In this document: positions 29,001 to 41,000 of the stretch, piece after piece | Position numbering within the stretch: the first letter of the stretch is position 1 | How the letters are laid out: every line of letters starts with the position of its first letter | NCBI GenBank assembly: GCA_949316495.1 | Contig: OX439001.1 | Location: 35,843,523 to 35,907,522 of the forward strand | From: Amphiduros pacificus | Lineage: Eukaryota > Annelida > Polychaeta > Phyllodocida > Hesionidae | Direction of reading: 5' to 3' | DNA length: 64,000 nucleotides | Translations under genes and position numbers: made by a program | The notes under the pieces: model-generated | What the model was told of the DNA's origin: nothing | The model's input: only the letters and a program-made list of their open reading frames with translations | Database searches by the model: none

Positions 29001-32000
29001 CAGTCATGCAAGAGTCTTTTCCTGTCTTTTTCAATTTTGGTCTCCCATCAGATGTCATTTGGTGGCGGTAATGCCCCTCACTTTTGTCTCTGATGGTTTT
29101 TGTATTTTGATATTTGCATGCTTTGGCTGCCATCAATGGGGCCCATCAGAAATTGTCACAGACTTGAGGGACAAAAGATATAAAAAAAAGTGGCACATGG
29201 CATTTACACCAAAACACAACTTGTTTGTTGTCTGCGATCTATATAAAAAAAATACGACAAAGACAAATTGAGTACAAAAAAAAACAATTTTTCAACCTGA
29301 ATCCCCTGAAGGCAGATATGAGATCACAGAATTTTGCTAAATGAAACTTTCTTTGAGGGGAAAGATGGGAGTGGAGTAAGCAATGGAAGAATTGTTTCTG
29401 TCAGTCATACTTCAGCCATACACAAACACTTCCCTTCATCTTATTCTCTTGATTTCAAGATCTGAGGAGGATCCCAAAGTTGTCTCAACTATATTACCAG
29501 AAAGCTCAGTTCATCTCTTACTTAACTCAAGGGACTAGATTGTTTTATACAGCTGTGGGACGGTTTTCAGACCAAGACCTTTAAATCTGGCATAAAAGCA
29601 AGTCAAAATCTCCATGAAAAATTTCTTTGATTATCTTTGCTACACAAAGCTTGAAATAATCGGAAATAATATGACATTTTGTTCTCAGGAAAAGCAAAAG
29701 AAATGAAATATTTGCAATACCACCATTTATTTCTGAACATTTTGCTTTCAAAGTTTTGGAGGTCTTTCATGGAAACAAAGAACATCAAACTTTAATATTG
29801 ATTTGGCAGCATTAGAAATATGTTTGTAGCATGAGACTATTTTTGAAGAAAACTCATCTCAAAATCTCTACTAATATTTAACTACCTGGGTCTGTTGTTA
29901 CCAAATGGTAGGCAATTATATGCAGAGCTATAAGGCTCTACCAATGATATAGTTATAAGAGTTTAATCAAATTAGCATAAAGGATATAATAACCTCTTCT
30001 CATCGCATTCTTCTTCAACCTCACATTATATTTCAAATTTCAAAAGTCAGTAAAGTTGGTAACGGATCCTTATATTACTTGGTATAAATCATGAAATAAA
30101 AAACTGTATCATCACATTCATTACAATCCACAATGCCCGATGTGATACACATTCCAAGTCCCTCCTTTGGTGTATATTTGGAGACTTCACAATAACATGA
30201 GCCCTGTAGTCAACCAGATGTTTTAAATCCAGTGTGTCATTATGAACTCGTGGTATGAGAGTCAAAAGATTCTGAATTTAATCATTTCTGAACCTAATAC
30301 AAAATCTGTCAAGGCCTGAATGTCTTCACGTCATGATAATACATATCTAAAATCAAGAACCTTGCTATTCATTTTTTTGTCTCGATATGTTTAAAGTTCT
30401 GCAGATATCTTTAAAATATTTGTGTGTCAGTTGAATAAAAACTGTTAAAAACTTGCCAACTGAACATGATGTTTTTTTAATTGATATTCCTAAAAGATAA
30501 ATTTCACATGGGAAGCCACTGGTGATATTTATTCCAGTCCATCATAAGCACAGCATTTCATCTTTCTCAACAGGGAGATGTAAATGAACCATTTCTGTGC
30601 ATCTTCTTGCCTCCTTTGATTCTCATTTGTAAATGGCTTATTGCTGTTATTTTCCAATCATCTGTCAACTATTTGGGGAATTAGTCAAAGAGGTTAATGA
30701 ACTGAGGAGGATCTGTCATAGGAGACCCATTAAAACACAATCAAACAAAGCTTTGCAGGCTTCACAATGCCATGAATATATCAAGATCCAGCACAACTAA
30801 AAATATCTTCTGAGAATTGTTGTAGGTGGCACATAATTCATTTCCACAATAGAATATATATACGCATATCCTTGATTGCTTTTATAAAAAAAAAACCTCT
30901 TCAACACTATCTTCTAATCAAAGGCATTACATATTTCTGCTTCACAGTAAATTAAAAATGATACATCAAATATATCAAATATATCAAATGTACAAAATTG
31001 GTAAGGAAAGCGTATATTTGATATTAAGATCTCAGTTCCTTCCATTTATCAAATTTATATTAGCTTTGTCAAAGGCAATTTCCCTAGCAATATATGAGAA
31101 AGTTCATACCACATCCATAAATCTACACGTAATCTAGCTCCTTTTTGCTTGTGACAAGTCAAAAAGACTTTGATATTAGTTTCTTTACTTCAAGGCCATG
31201 CTGGAATAGTCACCCCTTTAAACTTTCTTCATTGTTACTTGAATCCTGTGCCATGATTAATGAAGTTTTCTTTCCCTATTCATACAGACTGCACAAATCT
31301 CCGTGGTCCTACTGTCAATATTGCATGATTGGGAGCCGCCCTGAAAATTCTGATTAACAACTCAGAAGTTTGCAACTGGACTAATTGACAAAGTGAGAAA
31401 AAGATCAATGAGCAAAAAAGCACAGAGGAAAGCAACACATTGACATCCAATGCAGGACTCAACATTAACACTGGCCCAGTGGCTCTGAAGGTTTTTTGAG
31501 ACTTCAGGCCAGGATGATTTTTAAATTCTACTGGCCCGGAAATAAGTTAAAATTTCTGATTTTCCCCGTTTTATGTGTAGGCTTGTAAGAACAAAATGGC
31601 CAGTGGATTTGAGGGCGGTCTTTCTTTTCTGGCCAGTAACAAAAATCCTTAATGTCAAGGCCTGAGGTATAACTCTAGCATGTCACAGTGAATGACGATG
31701 AATCAAACACTCCGCTATCAATTATTTCTCGGCATCAAGGAAAGTACCATTGTTAACATGCTTACATTCAAGATTAAAAAAAGACCCAGGTGTAACTCAC
31801 AAATAGAAATCATTTTTGTGGAAGTACCAAATAAATTTATGTTATTCATTCATTTCTAATTTGAATTAAGGACTTATTCTCTTGATTTTTCATTTTCATT
31901 GTTCATTTCAGGAAAAGTTTTAACAATCCGTGAATCCTGTCATTCTCTGCTTGTTACTGCTAATCAGTGATCACCTTATATAACGAATAAAACTTAATCT

Positions 32001-35000
32001 ACAAATCAAGAAAATATTTCATTATAAGTAATCAGAATTTGTATTCTGTTATAAACTACAGAAACAGTCAAACTAGTTCAGCAGCCAGGGGGCACCACTG
32101 TGCAGTGTTTCAAATTTACTCAACATTCCCCCAGGAGGCCATTTTCAGAATCTCAGACCTCAGCCTTCCTTGATCATAGAATATAATACTTTCAAAAAAA
32201 ATCTTTTGTCACAAAATATGGATATATTTACTTTCCTTTTTTGGGGTAGATTGTAAGATTTATATAACATGCTATCTCTCAAACAATCTTGATTCATTTA
32301 AAAGATGCTCCCTTAGCTAAATGACCGTGACTTTATTAAAATCAGTTTGCTTCTGCTTCCCTCTGGTTTGCTTCACGTATACAATTGCAATTTATCAAGC
32401 CTCTGTAGTCACCCAGAGTGACAAAATGTGCCAGGCAGTGATTTATTCAGCTATAGTTTTTTATCATTTGGCCTACTTCTTGCATATATTGTAATTATGT
32501 CACATAAATATTATTCTCCTTTGCATTGGGTTCACTATAACACTACCTTCAATTTTGTGATTACTTTGGTTTGATTGCATAAATTTACGAGGTGTCCTTT
32601 GCATGAAATTTACGACGCGTCCTTTGTGACCTATAAAATGATGTCATGCAATTTGAAGTGACTCTTATTGGTCTAAACCATGAGGCAAGGCTAGGCTTTA
32701 AAAGGTGTCTTGAAACAGTAAGGACTGTTGCCAGGTAGAAGGGATGATTCACGTGAATGCATACTTCGTGAACTTTCAATTTGAATGCCCATTGGTACCG
32801 TCAGCGCTAGGCTTATGGAGGGAGAAGGCAGGCTTAGTAATATATTAGAGATAACAAGCCTACCAATGCTGGGTACATAAATACAAAATGCTTAGAGATA
32901 AATAGGATAGAACTCACCTGCAATGATGTGCTCTATCTGGTTTAATGCTAACACATTTGGGACACTTAAAGACAATTTGACCTTCCTTCAGCCCAAGTTT
33001 GGCAATATTATCCTTTGTGGCATTGCCTCTGGGTACAGCACCCTGAAACACAGCCACAGCCCACAACATGTATTATATCTCCTTAACATTCTTTATGGTT
33101 CCAACAAGAATTGTTTTATTACTCTTAATCACCAATTAATTTAAATGAAGTAATTACATCATTAATATAAACTCATCAGGTATTAAGGCAGTTAGGTATG
33201 CATATGGAGACTTTCAACATTTTACATTACATGATATTTTACATCACAATGCCATGTCTTATAATAAATAACTTGAATTCAATCCACAATATTGCATGCA
33301 CATAATACAAAAAGACATCTGGACATAAATATTTGAAATAAATAAAAAAAACTTTGTACTAAAAATTTGACAATATATTTTAGGACTACCCTTGGACCTG
33401 TTGACATTGATTGCTATTGAAATACAAATTAAAGAAATCCTAAATATCATGTGGTATCAGATACATCCAATAGCTTTAATATTTCTCAGCCAAATGATAT
33501 GATTGACACCTTCCTGGTTCACTAATCTACATTTATTCCTGATGCTATGATCTACATGTATATACATTACTGATGCTATGATCTACATGTATATACATTA
33601 CTGATGCTATGATCTACCGGTACATACATTCCTGATGCTATGATCTACATGTATATACATTCCTGATGCTGTGATCTACATACATTCCTGATGCTATGAC
33701 CTACATGTATATACATTCCTGATGCTATGATCTACATGTATATACATTCCTGATGCTATGATCTACATGTATATACATTCCTGATGCTATGATCTACATG
33801 TATATACATTCCTGATGCTGTGATCTACATACATTCCTGATGCTATGATCTACATGTATATACATTCCTGATACTGTGATCTACATACATTCCTGATGCT
33901 ATGACCTACATGTATATACATTCCTGATGCTGTGATCTACATACATTCCTGATGCTATGATCTACATGTATATACATTCCTGATGCTGTGATCTACATAC
34001 ATTCCTGATGCTATGACCAACATGTATATACATTCCTGATGCTATGATCTACATGTATATACATTACTGATGCTATGATCTACATGTATATACATTACTG
34101 ATGCTATGATCTACATGTATATACATTACTGATGCTGTGATCTACATGTATATACATTACTGATGCTATGATCTACATGTATATACATTCCTGATGCTAT
34201 GATCTACATACATTCCTGATGCTATGACCAACATGTATATACATTCCTGATGTGATAATCTATATACATTCCTGATGCTATGATATATATATACATTTCT
34301 GATTCCTGATGCTACAATCTGTATATATTCCTGATACTAATCTATATACATTCCTGATGCTATGATATATATATACATTTCTAATTCCTGATGCTACAAT
34401 CTGTATATATTCCTGATACTAATCTATATACATTCCTGATGCTATGATCTATATTCCTGAAGCTATCATCTACTTTGCTATGATCTTCAACTCTTTCAAG
34501 TTATGACCTCCCTGATGCTCACCAAATGATATATATATATATTCCCACTTGGATTGTACTTACTTACAATATAAACCCAGATTGATACTGATATGAACCA
34601 GAGTAATTGTTTGTCATGCTAATAATTGAAATAAGTTGGATCATGAGTTTGATTATCATGCTTATTAATTGAATTTGACAGTAATTGGAGAAAGTAACAT
34701 CACCGAGTAAATGAAAAAATTAGAAAAAACAGCCTAAAAAAATCAAATAGGGTTCCTATGTGATCCAGTGAATGAAAGTTTTATATACTTTCTCTGTGGG
34801 TTCAGGAATTTTGCTCATTTTCTTAAAATATCAAATGTTGTATTAAGTATTAAGCATGCAATCAATATTGTGGTAATTTTAGCTGAAGTATGATTTATGT
34901 TAAAAATCTCTTTAACCATATTATTCTAATGATCAAACTATAACCTCTTGGTTTCATAGCCATATCTTTAAAAGTTGTTGAACTACAAACATTGGTATGA

Positions 35001-38000
35001 TCAGAACAACAATGGCAGAACAATTTTTTTTTAATAATTTTTTTCAAATACAAACATAACAAATATTTTCAAAATGAAATAATATACAAGGTGGGCAGAC
35101 CCAATATTTACTTGCAGGTAGGAAAATTATTTTCGAAATATATTTGTCCAAGTGGATTATAAAGCCATCGTGATAATCAATTAAAAAAAAAAGTTACAGG
35201 GCTTTGCCCCTTTCACATTATAATTCATTGTGCATTTACATGCATGAATAACTTACAATATTCACGGAAGCTTCTACTTACTGGGTCAAGGAACATGGAC
35301 TTAAGGTGAGCGACAAACGCGAGGAATGCCCACGACATGTTTAAGGCACCATTTATTATAGCATATGGGGTATTATGAAAGGGCATGAGTACACCAGCCA
35401 CAAGACTTATTTCTCCAAACACAATCAGGAGCCAGGTGAATACTGCAGCGATGATGCCAGCACAGTCGCACACGAACCACAGGCGCCAGCGTCTGGGAGG
35501 GCGCCACGGCATGAACCAGCGCTGGAACCACAAGCAGTCCAGTCTCTTAATATTATGTTTGATGGGCTTCTCAGAAATTTCTGTGGTTGGATGGATGGGT
35601 TGTAGAGTTAGATTAGTTTTGTTCTTGTGTCTGTGCTGGACACTCCTGGCGACGGCTCCTGTAGGAGAGGCGGCATACGTGGTGTCAGGGTAGGTGGCGC
35701 TAGGGTAGGTGTTGCCAGTGTAGGTGGCGCCAGGGTAGTTGGCCCCAGGGCAAGTCTGCCACGTAGCATGGTTAGAGTTGGCATCTACTACCTCAGTATC
35801 TGTCTGCTCATGCCTGCACAACAACAAACAGACAATAAGCCTACAACACAAAAAACATCAACCATGCTGGGGGTAGGTACTTACCGGGTCTGTCAGCATG
35901 GTCTTCAGGTGAGAAGCTATCGCCATGAAGGTAAAGAACTCGAATATGATAGCATTGATGATGGTGTGCGCGGTGCTAGGAGCAGGAAGCAGCATGACAA
36001 ACATGATGACGTATTGCGCATACAGGATTAGAAACCAGGTGAAGAAGGCACATATGATGCCACACACATCCTTGACAAACCACACCTGCGAGCACTGCAT
36101 CCAGCCCAGCCCCCACCGCCGCAGTACGTGGCCAACCTGCCACACCGCCACATTGTCCGAATAGTTGTTGTAGTCCCCATGACCTGAGACCTTCACCCGT
36201 GAACCCTCCGAACCCTCCCTACAAGTATATATCAAATCACGCTGTCACTGGCAAACAACATCATTAAACAAATGACAATTTATCATTGTTGTAGACTTGG
36301 ATCATTGTAATAATAGATAGATCTACTCACAAAAATTCAGATATACTTATCACAACACAGTTAATAAGGACAACAAAAATACAGCGACAGACTAATCTAT
36401 AACAGTAACTAAATTTGTAGGATTTAAAAAAATATGAAGTAACAAAATAATTTTTTTAAAAGACGATTGTGTTTTGTGTTTCTACAAAAAGGGCTTAGGA
36501 ACAATATTTGAGAGTATCAGCACTAACTTAACTAAAGATAAAAACTATATATAAATAAACACTGTACCAAACTACTTATTACATTTGGAGAAAGTAATAT
36601 AAATTGTCATTATTCTAATATAATTTCTGTTATGCTAGTTTGTGACAGGTGAAAAGATATTTTCTTAAACTTTAAAACCCCTCAGAATAATATAAAAAAA
36701 ACTTTACTTTAATTCTAACCAAATTTGTTTTAAAATTTGCTTTGTTAGTGTACATAAGTCCCCCAAATTTTGTCCCTGGTTACAAATGTGTGCATGACAG
36801 AAATAAAATAAAAATCAACCATGCAGACAGGGTGCACAAATTTCTAATAGACATGCAAATTAGTTTTTTATCAATCCCAAATTTATGTTAAATCTGGGTC
36901 ACCAGGCAATATTTAATTATCCATATATCATCTGATATGAATGATACATTCATCAAACTCAAGCTTTTTTAGAACATACAGAGCTGTAGATCAAACATAA
37001 AATATGTCAAGCAATACACATCATGTGTGTAACCATGTCCTCCTATATGTAACCATAATATCATTCCAAGCGATGGAAAATTATATCCCAAAGTTTTACT
37101 CATTTTATCATCTTTATCAAAATAAAGTTGTTAATATGAAATTCACTTCAAGAACATATAATAAGTAGTGATCAAAGACTTGATGAGCAGGCAAAAGCTT
37201 CCGTAGCAAAGAAAACATATTAGCTGGTCTCATGAATGTCTAGTGTTGATATAGCAAAGCCAAAGAAGAATACAATTCTATTAACATATTTACATGCAAA
37301 AAGATCTTTAATATATATATATAACATGTAAATTTAATCATAATGATACTCAAAATTCTTTTTAAAAATCAGAGGTAGTGATCCAGACAATTTCAATTAT
37401 ATGTTGCTATTGTTTTAATCAACGGTTTGTCTGTTACCATGTTTGCATTTTCCAGCATGGGTCCTGAAACATTGTTTGTACAAAGTACATTTTAAGGAAT
37501 TGTGATGGTTGGCAAGTCAAGAACTACGATCAAAAAGATCATTTGATGGGTCCAGGTAAGATCTGATAATTTTTTTATGAAAAAATCATAGCAACCAGTT
37601 TGAAGAATACATTTAAATTTATAAGTTGATATTTTGATGAGTTCTGTTTGCATATCAAATATGTTACAGTAAGGATATGTTAAATGAATGTTTATGAATC
37701 ATCTGAAATTTTTGTTATCTCTGGAAATGTGCATCTTCATGTTGTAATGTGTTATTAGCTGAGTAGCACACCTCAGAATGTTTCCACTTTGCACAGACCT
37801 GCCACGATGCGAACCCCTTAATGGCTTCAAAACTAGCTTCATTTCTGAAGTACAGCGGATATATGACACAATTACAAATAACTGGCATGCTTTGAGAAGT
37901 CTGAAGCAAAGTAATTAGGTTCAACTATCTGGGCAATCTATATCAAGGTCATATAGGTTCAACTCTGGGCAATCTATGTCAAGGTCATATAGGTTCAACT

Positions 38001-41000
38001 CTCTAGGCAATCTATATCAAGGTCATATAGGTTCAACTCTGGGCAATCTATGTCAAGGTCATATAGGTTCAACTCTCTAGGCAATCTATGTCAAGGTCAT
38101 ATAGGTTCAACTGTCTGGCCAATCTATATCAAGGTCATATAGGTTCACCTGTCTGGCCAATCTATATCAATGTCACTCTGTATATAATATGTTCAACTGT
38201 CAGGACTATCCCTTTTTCAAAACATCAAAATATTTACCTGTTGTTTCGAAATTAATTTAACTACAGATTACAGTGACAAAAATTGGAATATGGGTCCAAA
38301 AAGGGGGATATTTTTTCCCTTTGCAAAATATGGTACCTTCTATTCACCAAAAGGGTGATATATGCTAATATTCTAAACCTTAATTGTGCCCTTTATTTAG
38401 TAACCCTTTTCAATTTTAATTCCAATTTGTGCACTATACCCTTTGGCATGCATTTTTCATTGCCAACAGATATACTTGCCATTCTAAGCTATTTATTTAT
38501 TTGTCCATGCATAAGCTTGACTAAATGAGATCATATACAACCAAAAGTTCATTCAGTCATGCTTGCCTTTTGTGGGAATGGAGTTTGCGTAACCTCATTT
38601 TTTCACATTTACATCAAAACAATTAGATGTTTTATGGCTAACTTTTCTCAACCAAGCAAATATTGAACATACACAAAATAATTTCAATATATATTCTTTC
38701 AAAGATTTCAAATATTAGCTCTTTTAAACAGATATGATTTTCCTCAGTTGATTTTATTTAGTTGCATGTTTATTTTTAGTGCTAATCCAAAATTAGGTGA
38801 ACAAATTTCTGCCGCAAAAGTTCTATTTTAAGAGCCTATTCTTGGGTTTTCACATCTGCTTCTATTTTTAAAAAAGAACAACTATGATGAAATGCCACAT
38901 GTCAAATTTCCACCATAAATAGACTATTTTGTTTGGCTTATAAGGTTGTAAATTCAGACCTTCAGTTAAATTTAATATCAAAAGTATGATATATTTTATA
39001 ATGAGATTTTGTCACTGGTGATTAAGTTTAGAATTTATCAGGATTGTCAGGGTTCTCTAAAATCTCTAAAATTAGTTTTAGAGAAGACAGGATACTGTTC
39101 TGATCATTGATGTAGTTATCCTGGTCATTATCAGACTAATATAAAGCCTTGTGAAAAATTAAATAGCATTTATTTTTTTCAAGCCATAAAAATGGAATAA
39201 ACATAACCCCATGGGTTGATAGCTCTACTGACTTAAATGAAAACACATGAACTGTGTAACTTGCAAACTTTCTGTAGGCTCTGCAGGCCAGTCCAGTCAC
39301 TTTTCACCCATTTATAGGATATGCACAGTAATTGTGCACCTCTTATAAAAGACTGGGTGCTTCAGACTTTCATTTCTCTGGTTGCCTACCTTATTCTTTG
39401 CTGTTACAAAATCACAACTATGATAGGGTTCCAGTCCTACCGTAGCTTTTGACATTTGATTCAAGGGCAAATGCATTGAAATGTCTGATGTTGAAGATAA
39501 ATTTCTGACTTTGACTGAATGAATGCCAGACATAATGTCTGATGTGGGTCAAAATCTTCTTGCGAACATTGACAACACTTTGTGTTTGCCATGCATGCCC
39601 AATATTTAGTTCTCCAGTTCATCATTCATGAGATATGGCCTGCACAATAATACAAAGGTCAAGGTCACAGTGTCAAGGTCAAAGGTCAAATCTGTAATCT
39701 GTAAAAAAAATGGTGTTCAACATAGTGTTGGTATATTACAGATATGAAGTGCATTTAATCCACTTCTAATGGTTGTGATGTGGCATGTTCACAAATTTTG
39801 AATTCAAGGTCAATGTGTCAAGGTCAAAGATCACATGACTAAAATTGTATGACAAGGCACAGCTTTAACATAAGACATTTCTGAAAACCAAGTTTTAATT
39901 TCCTCTTATAAGTTGTTGCTGAGATATGCTCTATAGATATAAAATTTGTGACCTCAAGATCACTGCATTAAGGTCAATGGTGACATCACTAAGATTTGAA
40001 GGAATCTGAATCTTCACCTCTTTATCTACCTCTGTATAAAACAGGGTTGGGTTTCCGCCGGCGGAAACCTATTTCCGCCGAGACGCCTGGCGGAAACTGT
40101 CAGAAACTAGGTTTCTGACAGTTTCCGCCAGTTTCCGCCGGCGAAAACTGGCGGAAACTGTCAGAAACCTCTGTTCCCATGTCATAAATCCATAACTTCT
40201 ATTACTACCCTCAGCAGATTGTCACATATTCATATGGGATTCATATCCACATACAATGTATGATGACAATATCAGTTTCTGACACATTTTATCATTGCAC
40301 TGTGACATGAATACAATATCTACATGTGATAAATATATGCATCTTACTTCAAATGTAAAACCTGGTGTTAGGCTATTTATATCCTGGGAAACTGATTATA
40401 AATAAATTATTTTTTAAATTTATGACAGTTTATGCCACTGCCATCAGTTCACTGGTACAAAATCAGACAAGAGATGCCCTCTCCCCCTTGAATGCAATAT
40501 CTACTGTACATGTCAGAAATATATGAATCTTACTTCAAATGTAAAACCTGGTGTTATGCTCATCATATCTGGAGAAAAGGACTGAAAATAAATGACTTTT
40601 GGAGTTTATGACAGTTTACGCCGCCATGGTCAGTTCATTTTAGTGCCACATCAGACAAGAGATGCTCCCACCCCACCCCCAATACAGTACATATATAGGT
40701 CTAAAGTAAGTGTATATTGCTTCAAATGTTTAAACTAATGTTATGCTCATCATATCTGGAGAAACAGACTGAAAATTAATGACTTTTGGAGTTTATGACA
40801 GTTTCCGCCACTTTGGGTGGCGGAAACCTATTTCCGCCGAGACGGTATATACCGCGGTATATACCGGTATATACCGCCATGCGGCGGAAACCATGCAACC
40901 CTGGTATAAAATATGAAACATATAACTAGTAGTTTTGGAGAAGAAAATATTTAAAGAAAATGTTGACAGACAGACAGACATTTTCCCCACTCCTGAAGCT

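Noticed and set aside
35375-36164. Plus-strand open frames over ZDHHC3/7 exons 2A and 2B
   Set aside because: Antisense shadows of the coding exons; no family motif.
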